DNA from: Mycolicibacterium phocaicum
GTDB lineage: Bacteria; Actinomycetota; Actinomycetes; Mycobacteriales; Mycobacteriaceae
Assembly: GCF_010731115.1 (NCBI RefSeq)
Contig: NZ_AP022616.1
Coordinates: 3,348,001 to 3,412,000, forward strand
Direction: 5' to 3'
Length of the DNA stretch: 64,000 nucleotides
Below, one piece after another: positions 1 to 7,625 of this stretch; the first letter of the stretch is position 1, and the number at the start of each line of letters is the position of its first letter. Position numbers and translations under genes: made by a program. The notes under the pieces are model-generated. The model worked only from the letters and a program-made list of their open reading frames with translations. It searched no databases and was not told where the DNA came from.

Positions 1-37
1 GATGCCGCTGCTGTTTGAGTCCGGAAGGATGAGCAGC

Positions 38-2569
38 ATGCCGAAGAAAATCGATCCTGCCTTGCGTGAGCGGGCGGTGCGGCTGGTGACCGAGCATCAG
101 CAGGAGTACTCGTCGTTGACCGCCGCTTCGGAAGCGGTGGCCCGTCAGCTTGGGGTGGGTAAGGAATCGGTGCGGCGCTGGGTGGTGCAGGCCCAGATCG
201 ATGATGGTCAACGACCCGGTGTCACCACGGAGGAGAACGAGGAAATCAAGCGGCTGAGGGCTGAAAACCGAAGGCTACGTGAGGATGTCGCGATTCTGAA
301 AGCGGCGACAACTTTCTTCGCGGGGGAGCTGTGCGCCACGAGGCGCTGGGTATATCGAGAGGCGGTGAGAGACCGTCTCCTTTGGGTCGTCGCAGCGGCC
401 TGAGGAAGCATCGGGGCAGCCGATCGCCGGGAACGACGGTGAGCGGTGGCAAGCGGCCCCGAGAAGGCGAGCCGTGCCGGTACTGCCAGACGGTGCGGGC
501 TTGTCGAGCAAGGTCAGAAGGTGCAGCGCAAGCGAACCAGTGTCAGACGCTCCGTAACCGCGAAGCCGGCTCCAACCTGGTGGATATGGGCCGGTATGCA
601 GTGCACGAACCCGAGCGGGTGGGGTTTGACTCCGAAGCCGTTTAGTTCCAGCGGTGGGGAGGCCACGGTGAAGGCCTGCGGCGTAACCATGGCGATGCTG
701 CCGGAGTAGAGCTGGGCGCCTCCCTGACCAATCGATGACCTGGTGAACGTGGGAACCACCTTGCGGGACCGTTCATTTCGTTTCCGGTAGCCAGCCGGGG
801 CGGGTGTGACGACTCGGGTTCGGAGTCAAGGAACCGCATTCGGGTGGGGCGGAGGCTTCGTAGTAGTCGCGGGCGGTGACGTGCCCGCCGTGGAGACCGA
901 GAAAGGCGGTCACAGGGCGAAGGGGGCCAGCAAGACATGCAGTGCGGAAATTGGAAGATCAGGAGATGACGTTATGTCGCCGGTGAATACCGACGAGCTG
1001 GAGTTGGCGCTGATGCTGGCGCGGCAACGGGTACTGAAGATCCAGACCAAGCTGCACCGTTGGGCACGCGATGATCCTCATCGCCGGTTCGACGATCTGT
1101 TCAACCTCGTCACTGATCCCGCGTTCATGTTGGTGGCGTGGGATCGGGTCAGCGGGAACAAGGGTGCCGCCACGGCCGGGGTCGATCGACGCACCGCGTC
1201 GTCCATCACGGCTGGGCAGGGTATCGAGGCGTTCCTCGATGAACTGCGGTCGCAGGTAAGGGACCGCAGTTTCCGCCCGTTGCCGGTGCGCGAGCGGATG
1301 ATCCCCAAGACCGGTGGTGCGTTGCGCCGCTTGGGGATTCCGACCGTGACCGATCGGGTGGTCCAGGCATCGTTGAAGTTGGTGTTGGAGCCGATCTTCG
1401 AGGCGGATTTCCTGCCGTGTTCCTACGGTTTCCGTCCGAAGCGCCGCGCTCATGATGCGGTGGCCGAAGTGCGTTACCTCGCAACACGTCCCCGGTGTTA
1501 CGACTGGGTTGTTGAGGGAGACATCAAGGCCTGTTTCGATGAGATCGACCACACGGCCCTGATGGGCCGGGTGCGTCGACGCGTCGGGGACAACCGTGTC
1601 CTGGGATTGGTGAAGGCGTTCCTCAAGGCGGGCATCTTCACCGAGGACGGCCTGCTGGCGGACAGCACCGCCGGAACCCCGCAGGGTGGGATTCTTTCGC
1701 CGTTGTTGGCCAATGTGGCGTTGTCGGTGCTCGACGAACACATCGCCGGGTTGTCGGGTGGTCCGGCCACCGGCTCGGTGGAGCGTGCTCGACGACTTCG
1801 TCACGGGCAGCCGAACTTTCGGCTGGTCCGCTACGCCGATGACTGGTGTCTGATGGTGCGGGGCACCAGAGCCCAGGCCGAAGCACTACGGGAGGACATC
1901 GCCGCCGTGTTGGCGACGATGGGGTTGCGTCTGTCGCCGGATAAGACCCTGATCACCCACATCGACGAGGGGCTGGACTTTCTCGGGTGGCACATCCAGC
2001 GTCGCCGCAAACGAGGCACCAGCTGCAGCTACGTCTACGTTCATCCGTCCACGAAGTCCGTGTTGGCGGTCAAACGGAAGATCAAGACGCTGCGCCGAAC
2101 AGTCGAACCCAGCCAGCCGCTCGATGACCTGCTGCGCCGGATCAACTCGACGCTGCAGGGCTGGGCGGGATATTTCCGGGCCGGGGTGTCCTCGGCGACC
2201 TTCTCCTACCTGAGCCACTACACGTGGCAGACGGTGTGGCGTTGGCTGCGCCGAAAACACCGCAAATCGACCTGGAAACAGTTGCGCCGCCGCTACTGCG
2301 GCGGCGGCTGGTGGCCAACCACCGAGGACCGGATGCTGATCGATCTGGAGAAGATCGGCACCACCCGCTACCGCTACCGCGGCGCGGTCATCCCCTCGCC
2401 CTGGCCGACCCCCGAGGAGGACACCACAGCAGCCTGACCGGGTCTTGTGGAGAGCCCGGTGCATTGAAAGGTGCACGCCGGGTTCGGGAAGCGGCCCGGG
2501 AAAACGGAACAGCCCCAACGGTTGTCACCGCGTCCCGGGCCGACTTTCACCGACCCCCGCAACCGGTGA
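38..2569 (+). CDS. IS3-family transposase OrfA (exons 38-330 and 2551-2569, split by a group II intron)
   Basis: OrfA supplies the DNA-binding and regulatory part of the IS3 transposase. The first exon encodes an N-terminal helix-turn-helix (LRERAVRLV, then a GVGKESVRRWV recognition-helix region) followed by a leucine-zipper-like coiled coil (EIKRLRAENRRLREDVAIL). Translation through the unspliced intron would run into junk and stop at 401-403. Joining 330 to 2551 gives the standard family ending FFAGELDPRNR and a stop at 2567-2569, a total of 103 residues. The stop overlaps a GTG of orfB in the sequence GTGA, so orfB may be translated by reinitiation or by -1 frameshifting. Expression of intact OrfA therefore seems to depend on splicing. 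The ATG at 38 was chosen because the product then begins MPKKIDP, like OrfA of element B (MPKKYDE). Confidence 0.85.
974..2437 (+). CDS. ltrA: Group II intron-encoded reverse transcriptase/maturase
   Basis: This 487-residue intron-encoded protein assists splicing and performs target-primed reverse transcription during retrohoming. The RT fingers and palm occupy roughly residues 50-330, with motif A Asp in EGDIKACFD (about 183), the GTPQGG motif at 234-239 and the catalytic YADD at 287-290. A maturase (X) domain follows, with the conserved INSTLQGWAGYFR region. The C terminus has no visible HNH zinc motif (no paired CxxC), so the protein probably lacks the endonuclease domain. The frame is open from 806, but the ATG at 974 is preceded by AGGAG at 961-965 and matches normal family N termini. 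No frameshift or missing RT residue is apparent, so the intron may be active. Confidence 0.93.
   Translation: MSPVNTDELELALMLARQRVLKIQTKLHRWARDDPHRRFDDLFNLVTDPAFMLVAWDRVSGNKGAATAGVDRRTASSITAGQGIEAFLDELRSQVRDRSFRPLPVRERMIPKTGGALRRLGIPTVTDRVVQASLKLVLEPIFEADFLPCSYGFRPKRRAHDAVAEVRYLATRPRCYDWVVEGDIKACFDEIDHTALMGRVRRRVGDNRVLGLVKAFLKAGIFTEDGLLADSTAGTPQGGILSPLLANVALSVLDEHIAGLSGGPATGSVERARRLRHGQPNFRLVRYADDWCLMVRGTRAQAEALREDIAAVLATMGLRLSPDKTLITHIDEGLDFLGWHIQRRRKRGTSCSYVYVHPSTKSVLAVKRKIKTLRRTVEPSQPLDDLLRRINSTLQGWAGYFRAGVSSATFSYLSHYTWQTVWRWLRRKHRKSTWKQLRRRYCGGGWWPTTEDRMLIDLEKIGTTRYRYRGAVIPSPWPTPEEDTTAA
2452..2550 (+). ncRNA. Group II intron domains V and VI
   Basis: Domain V is the 34-base hairpin at 2452-2485. 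It starts GAGCCCGG, has a GAAA tetraloop region (TTGAAAGG) and closes with CCGGGTTC; the catalytic AGC triad is at 2453-2455. Domain VI pairs CGGCCCGGGA (2492-2501) with TCCCGGGCCG (2533-2542). The unpaired A at 2543 lies eight bases from the intron end and is the expected branch-point adenosine. Confidence 0.9.
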
Positions 2570-3540
2570 TCTTCGCGTTCATCGACGATCAACGCGCCGC
2601 TGGGCACGCGGTCGAGTCGATCTGCCGAGTCTTGTGTGAGCAGGGCTGTCAGATCGCCGCGCGCACCTACCGGTCCTGGAAACAACCAGGCCGGACGGTA
2701 GCGGCCCGCACCATCACCGACGCCCAGGTCATCGACGCTGTGCGTGGCCTGGCGTGGACCACCAACGCCGCCGGCAAGCGCGTTCTGGCCCCCGAGGGGC
2801 TCTACGGGCGGCGCAAGATGACGGCCCTGATCCGCCGTGCCGCGCTGCCAGAGGCCTCGGCGGGCTCGGTGCACCGGGCGATGTGCACGTTGGGTCTGCA
2901 GGGCATACGGCGGTCAAAGAAGGTGCGCACCACGATCCCGGACACCGACGGGCGCCGCGCCCCGGATCTGCTCAACCGCAACTTCCATGCGAGCGTCCCG
3001 AACCGGGTATGGGTCACCGACTTCACTTACGTGCGGTCCTGGGCGGGCTTTGTCTACGTGGCCTTCATCGTCGACGTGTTCGCTCAGCGGATCGTGGCCT
3101 GGCACGCGGCCACCACCAAGACCACCGATCTGGTGATGGTCCCGTTGCGGATGGCCGTGTGGCAGCGCCGTCACGAAGGTCATCCCACCGCAGCCGGCGA
3201 GCTCATCCACCACAGCGACGCCGGAAGCCAATACACGTCGGTCCGTTTCACCGAACACCTTGAACTGGAAGGGATTTCACCTTCCATTGGCAGCGTCGGG
3301 GATGCCTACGACAACGCTCTGATGGAAACGATCAACGGCTTGTACAAGACCGAATGCATCCGAACCACAGTGTTCCACCCGGGGCCGTTTAGGACCATCG
3401 CCGACGTCGAGTACGCGACAGCAGCCTGGGTCGAGTGGTACAACAACCGAAGGCTGCACTCCAGTCTCGGCATGGTCAGCCCAACCGAGTACGAGCACGC
3501 CCACTACAGCGCCCTCGACCGAGAGCGTCAACCCGTATAG
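2566..3540 (+). CDS. IS3-family transposase OrfB (DDE integrase)
   Basis: This 324-residue OrfB carries the catalytic core that cuts and joins IS ends. An HTH_21-like N-terminal region (residues 1-130, with VESICRVL and a YGRRKM segment) precedes an rve integrase core. The catalytic acidic residues are D152 (WVTDFTY), D218 (HHSDAGSQYTS) and E254 (NALMETINGLYKTE), giving the D(35)E spacing of the family. The protein looks intact. The start is given as the GTG at 2566 overlapping the orfA stop (GTGA); in IS3 elements a fused OrfAB made by -1 frameshifting is the active transposase, which is also possible here. Upstream reading in this frame runs into the intron and is not coding. Confidence 0.9.
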   Translation: MIFAFIDDQRAAGHAVESICRVLCEQGCQIAARTYRSWKQPGRTVAARTITDAQVIDAVRGLAWTTNAAGKRVLAPEGLYGRRKMTALIRRAALPEASAGSVHRAMCTLGLQGIRRSKKVRTTIPDTDGRRAPDLLNRNFHASVPNRVWVTDFTYVRSWAGFVYVAFIVDVFAQRIVAWHAATTKTTDLVMVPLRMAVWQRRHEGHPTAAGELIHHSDAGSQYTSVRFTEHLELEGISPSIGSVGDAYDNALMETINGLYKTECIRTTVFHPGPFRTIADVEYATAAWVEWYNNRRLHSSLGMVSPTEYEHAHYSALDRERQPV

Positions 3541-3567
3541 CAGCGGCGGAAAACCTGGGGCGGTTCA
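3541..3567 (+). repeat. Right terminal inverted repeat of IS element A
   Basis: Read inward on the minus strand this end begins TGAACCGCCCCAGG. It shares its outer 11 bases with both ends of element B (3930 and 5284) and then diverges, as expected for two related but distinct IS3 elements. Confidence 0.75.
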
Positions 3568-3932
3568 GGGTGCGCCGCGACCTGTTCAACCAAGCACCGA
3601 CACTCAAATACAACCCCACCACAACCGTCCAAACCGGCCAGACCATCACCGGCGACCTCAGCGCAACCGACCCCGAACACGACAAACTCACCTACACCGT
3701 CACCCAAGCGCCCCAGAACGGCACCGTCACCATCGACCAAGCCACCGGCAAGTTCACCTACACCCCGAACGACATCAATTACACTGCAGCACAAACCGAT
3801 TCATTCACCGTATCGGTCAGCGACGGCAACAAACTCAACCTGCTCAACCTGTTCCGGCCCCACAGCGCCAGCACCACGGCCGACCTCACCGTCCTCAACC
3901 CCACCGTCAACCGCGTCATCATGAACCTGTGA
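3568..3932 (+). pseudogene. Interrupted Ig-like/beta-propeller surface protein, 5' fragment
   Basis: The open frame directly after IS element A encodes about 120 residues of a VCBS/cadherin-like Ig fold: an N-terminal RRDLFNQAPT segment, GQTITGDLSATDPEHD, LTYTVTQAPQNGTVTID, and YTPNDINYTA. Mycobacterial proteins of this type are large, secreted, repeat-rich surface proteins. The fragment lacks its own start, and its upstream part lies beyond element A or is lost. At 3926-3929 (CCTG) it is cut by element B. If element B and one CCTG copy are removed, the frame continues without a stop into 5289-6758, so the two pieces were one gene. Confidence 0.85.
3926..3929. repeat. Target-site duplication of IS element B (CCTG; second copy 5285-5288)
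   Basis: CCTG directly precedes the left terminal repeat and the same four bases directly follow the right terminal repeat. A 3-4 bp duplication is usual for IS3-family insertion, so this copy arrived by simple transposition. Confidence 0.85.
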
Positions 3933-3959
3933 ACCGCCCCGAGTTTGATGCACACCGGT

Positions 3960-4922
3960 TTATGGGTGTGCAGCCGCGGATTGGGCTGTGTTCGTAGCGT
4001 AGTAGACGGCCTCGTACTCGACGGGTGGGATGCGGCCCAGGCGATGCATGAGCCGGTCGGTGTTGTACCAGTTCACCCAGTCGGCGGTGAGCAGTTCCAC
4101 GTCGGTCAGCCGGTGCAGCGGGCCATGCCGGAACGGGGAGTCATCGCGGATGGCTTCGTGCTTGTAGAGCCCGATCGTGGTTTCGGCCAGAGCGTTATCG
4201 TAGGCGTCGCCGACCGATCCGATCGATGCCACCAACCCCGATAGTGCGAGGGTTTCCCCGAACTTCACCGACGTGTATTGAGACCCCGCATCGGAGTGGT
4301 GAATAGTTCTGCCGGACAACGGATTACCTTCACGACGCCGGAGTTCGGCGGCGTGGCGGATCGCCCGCCGAACGAATGCATCGCTCTTGCCGGCCGAGCA
4401 GGTCCAGCCCACGATCCGCCCGGCGTACGCGTCGATGGCGAACGCGGTGTAAACGAACACTCCTGACGACAATCGGACGTAGGTGAAATCGGCCACCAGC
4501 AGTTTGTTGGGTGCCGGTACGCGGAACTGGCGGTCCACCAAGTCCGGTGCCCGCCCGGCCGCCGGGTCAGCGATGGTGGTGCGGACCCTCTTGCGCCGGG
4601 TGACCCCACGCCACCCGTTGGCCCGCATCAACCGTTCGACGGTGCAACGGGCCACTTCGATGCCCTGGCGCTGCAGGTGAGCCCACATCTTGACCGCGCC
4701 GTACAACGACTCCGGTTTACGCCGGCCCGCCCGGTCAGGTTCGTAGTAGCCGGCCAGCACCTGCGTGATCACGGTGTCCCACAAGGCCCGCGCGGACGGG
4801 GGCCTGGTGAGCCAGGCGTAGAAGGTTCTCGGGGCGATCTGGCAGCCATGCTCGGACAGCACGCGGCAGATCGAAGCGACCCCGAACCGAGCACGATGCT
4901 CGGCGATGAACGCACAGATCAG
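3960..4922 (-). CDS. IS3-family transposase OrfB (DDE integrase), element B
   Basis: This frame of about 320 residues is the catalytic subunit of element B's transposase. The integrase core shows the DDE set in LLVADFTYVRL, IHHSDAGSQYTS and NALAETTIGLYKHE. The frame begins at a CTG overlapping the orfA stop (CTGA), exactly where element A has GTGA. The first ATG is only at 4862, inside the conserved N terminus (MLSEHGCQIAPRT). Production as an OrfAB frameshift fusion is therefore more likely than independent initiation. No disabling change is seen. Confidence 0.88.
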   Translation of the reverse strand: MICAFIAEHRARFGVASICRVLSEHGCQIAPRTFYAWLTRPPSARALWDTVITQVLAGYYEPDRAGRRKPESLYGAVKMWAHLQRQGIEVARCTVERLMRANGWRGVTRRKRVRTTIADPAAGRAPDLVDRQFRVPAPNKLLVADFTYVRLSSGVFVYTAFAIDAYAGRIVGWTCSAGKSDAFVRRAIRHAAELRRREGNPLSGRTIHHSDAGSQYTSVKFGETLALSGLVASIGSVGDAYDNALAETTIGLYKHEAIRDDSPFRHGPLHRLTDVELLTADWVNWYNTDRLMHRLGRIPPVEYEAVYYATNTAQSAAAHP

Positions 4923-5230
4923 CGGCGTCGCGGGTCGCTCTCCCGCGCGAAGAAACTTGTTGCCGCCTTGAGGATTTCGATCGTTTCCTCAAGCTCCTTG
5001 TTCTTGCGTTTGAGCTCGCGCAACTCCCGTGCGGTATCGCTGGGCACCCCGGCACGATCCCCGGCATCGACCTCGCCCTGGGCGACCCATCGTCGCAGCG
5101 ATTCGTACGAAACTCCCAACCGCTTGGCGACCGCAGTGATGCAGGCCGTGCGGGTGTCGTATTCGTCGGCATGGTCAGCGACCAACCGCACCGCCCGGGC
5201 CTTGAACTCCTCGTCGTACTTCTTCGGCAT
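4919..5230 (-). CDS. IS3-family transposase OrfA, element B
   Basis: This 103-residue DNA-binding subunit starts MPKKYDEEFKARAVRL and contains a helix-turn-helix (GVSYESLRRWV) and a coiled coil rich in Glu and Lys (ELKRKNKELEETIEIL). It ends FFARESDPRRR, the same architecture and length as spliced OrfA of element A. It overlaps orfB by four bases. The ATG at 5230 was chosen over an upstream in-frame ATG (5269) that would extend into the terminal repeat. Confidence 0.9.
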   Translation of the reverse strand: MPKKYDEEFKARAVRLVADHADEYDTRTACITAVAKRLGVSYESLRRWVAQGEVDAGDRAGVPSDTARELRELKRKNKELEETIEILKAATSFFARESDPRRR

Positions 5231-5284
5231 GATGCGAATTACCTTCCCTCGAAAGAAGGTGTGCATCAAACCCGGGGCGGTTCA

Positions 5285-6758
5285 CCTGCCCGCCGGCATG
5301 AGGCCGAATACGCCGCGCTTCTCCGGTGACGGCAAGACCATCTTCTTCGCGGCCACACCGCCCACCGGTGGCCGCCAGGAGATCTACCAGATCAAGGTCG
5401 ACGGCACCGGCCTCGACTGCATGACGTGTGGCGCATCGCCCGAAATCACTGCAGGCTTGTCCAGAGTTGTTCCCTTCCAGGATGATTCAGGCCGTCTCAT
5501 GATTCAGGTCGGGACCACTCCCAACGGCTACGCCGTGTTCGAAAGCGATGCGAACGGCAAGCGGTTGGTGCCCGTGGTCGCGCCACCCTCAGCCGCGCGG
5601 GCACTCGACCCGCTGCGCGAGATGCGAATCTCACCCGACGGAAAGCAGGTACTGTTCAGCCAGATTCAATTGGGCCAGGGCGGCAATATCACTGCCGTAC
5701 CGATCGTCGGGACGTTGACTCGCACGACGAATGCGACAACCGGCGCGGCCGAGTATCACGTCGACAACGCCCAGGTGGTCTATCCCGTAGGCGAGGGCAA
5801 ACAGTGGACCCCGGACGGCAAGAGCGTGATCATCATCGGCGGCACCTATGAGGCCGGCAATGTCGACGACATCGCCGTCAACCTGGCCACTGGCGCCGTG
5901 TCCCGCATCACCGCCAACCTCGAATACGACGAAGACATCGACATGTCCCCCAATGGGCAGTGGATCGCGGTCGGCAGTACCCGCGGCTACCACGCATTGT
6001 CTCCGATGGACCGGATCGAACGACCGGCATTCCTGCCGGCGTACATCCAGGGCAGCGTCTATCAAGCGTATGCAGGAACCTCCGACGGAGTGAACGTCAG
6101 CAACCAGGAGTGGGCCATCGCGCTGGAGGATGAACTCAAGGGCGAGAACGGGATTCCCTTGTTCGTCAACAATGACGGCTACACGGCGCGCAGCATGGCG
6201 AGCTGGAACGCCGATGGCACCGCCGTGACGTTCTGGGAAGCAAATCCCACCGACTCCCGGATCGTGGTGGCCAATCTCCAGTACACGACAAGCGTCGGTC
6301 CGGTGGCCGCAGACCGGTCCACGCCCGATCCGGCGCAGTACACCTGGGCCCACCCGCTCGCCACCTACGTGCCCAGCGCAGCCCCGCTGCCGAGCACCGG
6401 AAGCTACGCGGGCCCCGGCGGGGGCACCGCGGTGGTCAGCGAGACTCCTGGTGCCACCGGTCACACCATCCGCACCGTGACGTACACCAACTACGTCAAC
6501 AGCCAGGGAATGGTTCTCAACGGCACCGAATCAACGGACTCGACCGCGAGCCAATCCACCATCCGCTACGTCGCCGACATCACCGTCACGGGCACACATA
6601 CCGGATATCTGACCGGCGATGTGAACATCAACAAGCTCACCCGCACCATCACTTCAACCGATCCGACCAACCCCACGCCCATCACCTCATCGCTCGACGG
6701 CGACAAGCAGGTGCTGCTCGACCCCACCGACATCGCCGACGCACGCGCCAACATGTAA
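5285..6758 (+). pseudogene. Interrupted Ig-like/beta-propeller surface protein, 3' fragment
   Basis: This is the C-terminal 489 codons of the gene cut by IS element B; the frame joins 3929 to 5289 as NRVIMNL-PAGMRPN. It holds at least five PD40/TolB-like propeller blades: FSGDGKTIFFA, ISPDGKQVLFS, WTPDGKSVIIIGG, MSPNGQWIAVGS and WNADGTAVTFW. A linker follows and then a C-terminal region rich in Thr/Ser. Such propellers usually bind proteins or glycans outside the cell. The fragment has no proper start; the open frame upstream of it is antisense IS DNA. It may be silent or transcribed from outward IS promoters. The exact function is unknown. Confidence 0.85.
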
Positions 6759-6805
6759 CTCCAGCGGAGCGACGGTAGCGGTGAGTCCACTGCTACCGTC
6801 GCCCC

Positions 6806-7546
6806 GTGGATCTGACGGACTCGTATACCCGCGTGCTGCCGCCGCACATCCGCGACCGGTACGAGTTCATCGAGACCCGCAACGCCGCCGCGATTCTGGC
6901 CGCCACCAACCCGCAGCGGTTCGACGAACTCCTCGCCGCCCTGCACGAATTCCAGCTCCGTACCGACGATCTCGTCCAACCCGGCGGCCAGGAGACCGAA
7001 CTGGCGGCGCGGCTCAACACCGCGTTCCGCAACAAGGGATGGCGCGAGGCGCGCGTCGACACCCGAATCCGCCTGGAGCTGCGCAAGATGCCGCACAAGC
7101 CGGCCGGTGAACTGCACCCGATCCTCGAGGACACCGAGGTCTTCAACGAGGGCTACAAGGTCGACAACTTCGTCGACCGGCTGGCCCTCGACGTGGAGTG
7201 GAACGCCAAGGACGGCAACCTCGATCGCGATCTGAGCGCCTACCGCGCGCTGTACGACGCGGCACTGATCGACGTCGCCGTGATCATCACGCGCACCCAG
7301 ACCGACCTGCGCACCCTGGGCTACCGGCTCGGCATCGAGGCCGGCATGGACGACGAGCGCGCCCGCCGCATCCTGGCCACCACAACCACCACCAACACCG
7401 AGAAGTTGCGGCCCCGCATGCAGCGCGGTGACAGCGGCGGCTGCCCGCTGCTGGCCGTCGCGATCTGCGCCCGCACCTGGGCCGACCACGCCCCGGCTCA
7501 GGGCGAGCAGGAACCCACAGACGACATCGGCCTCTGGGAGGCCTGA
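6806..7546 (+). CDS. BglII-family type II restriction endonuclease
   Basis: This 246-residue protein resembles the BglII/BstYI restriction endonuclease family, which cleaves AGATCT or related sites. The likely catalytic region is KVDNFVDRLALDVEWNAKDG (about residues 118-137), with D120/D124 and E131-x-N133. BglII itself uses E-x-Q in place of the usual E-x-K, so E-x-N is a similar variant. RDL at 141-143 follows, as is usual in the family. GTG at 6806 is preceded by TACCGT at 6794-6799, a -10 hexamer placed for a leaderless transcript. A methyltransferase gene follows after 79 bases, completing a restriction-modification pair. Specificity for AGATCT is inferred from the family and from two such sites in the intergenic leader. 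Confidence 0.75.
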   Translation: MDLTDSYTRVLPPHIRDRYEFIETRNAAAILAATNPQRFDELLAALHEFQLRTDDLVQPGGQETELAARLNTAFRNKGWREARVDTRIRLELRKMPHKPAGELHPILEDTEVFNEGYKVDNFVDRLALDVEWNAKDGNLDRDLSAYRALYDAALIDVAVIITRTQTDLRTLGYRLGIEAGMDDERARRILATTTTTNTEKLRPRMQRGDSGGCPLLAVAICARTWADHAPAQGEQEPTDDIGLWEA

Positions 7547-7563
7547 CCTGTCGGTGCCATCGC

Positions 7564-7618
7564 CTACGATTCCGTGAAGATCTTCTCCGTTCGAAAAGAT
7601 CTAATTCGAAAGTAGGAG
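7564..7618 (+). promoter_or_regulatory. R-M intergenic leader with two AGATCT sites and paired TTCGAA boxes
   Basis: Two AGATCT hexamers lie at 7578-7583 (inside the 10-bp palindrome GAAGATCTTC) and 7597-7602, 19 bp apart. Two TTCGAA palindromes lie at 7590-7595 and 7605-7610, 15 bp apart. TACGAT at 7565-7570 could be a -10 box and AGGAG at 7614-7618 is the ribosome-binding site for the GTG at 7626. The interleaved repeats suggest an operator; methylation or HTH binding here could set methyltransferase expression. This role is inferred. Confidence 0.55.
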
Positions 7619-7625
7619 TGACACC

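Larger units (their letters stand above)
331..2550 (+). ncRNA. Group II self-splicing intron with internal reverse transcriptase/maturase
   Basis: The intron begins GTGCG, the bacterial group II 5' consensus, and ends TTTCAC (AY ending). A textbook domain V lies at 2452-2485 and a domain VI stem with a bulged A eight bases from the 3' end lies at 2491-2550. Domains I-III must occupy 331-973; no other gene is visible there. GGCTCC at 568-573 could pair with the six bases before the insertion (GGAGCT) as EBS1/IBS1; this is a guess from complementarity and position. The boundaries are fixed independently, because exact excision restores the OrfA reading frame with the family-typical C terminus. 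The direction matches that of the host IS. Confidence 0.92.
1..3567 (+). mobile_element. IS3-family insertion sequence (element A), left end outside window, carrying a group II intron
   Basis: The element contains the two overlapping frames typical of the IS3 family (orfA from 38, orfB to 3540) and a right terminal repeat ending TGAACCGCCCC on the inward strand at 3567. The same terminal 11-mer bounds element B at 3930, so the two are relatives. No matching left repeat is present in bases 1-37, so the left end lies upstream of the window and a target duplication cannot be tested. A complete group II intron (331-2550) interrupts orfA. Removing it restores a continuous 103-codon orfA, the same length as orfA of element B. 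Confidence 0.9.
3930..5284 (-). mobile_element. IS3-family insertion sequence (element B), complete, 1355 bp
   Basis: The 27-base terminal inverted repeats at 3930-3956 and 5258-5284 match at 26 of 27 positions and begin TGAACCGCCCC. The element contains intact orfA and orfB on the minus strand and is flanked by CCTG duplications, so it is a complete and probably recent insertion. It is oriented opposite to element A and lies 362 bp from it within the same host gene. Confidence 0.95.

Noticed and set aside
806..973. N-terminal extension of the intron reverse transcriptase
   Set aside because: The open frame lies in intron RNA domains, lacks a Shine-Dalgarno and has no family similarity; the ATG at 974 is better.
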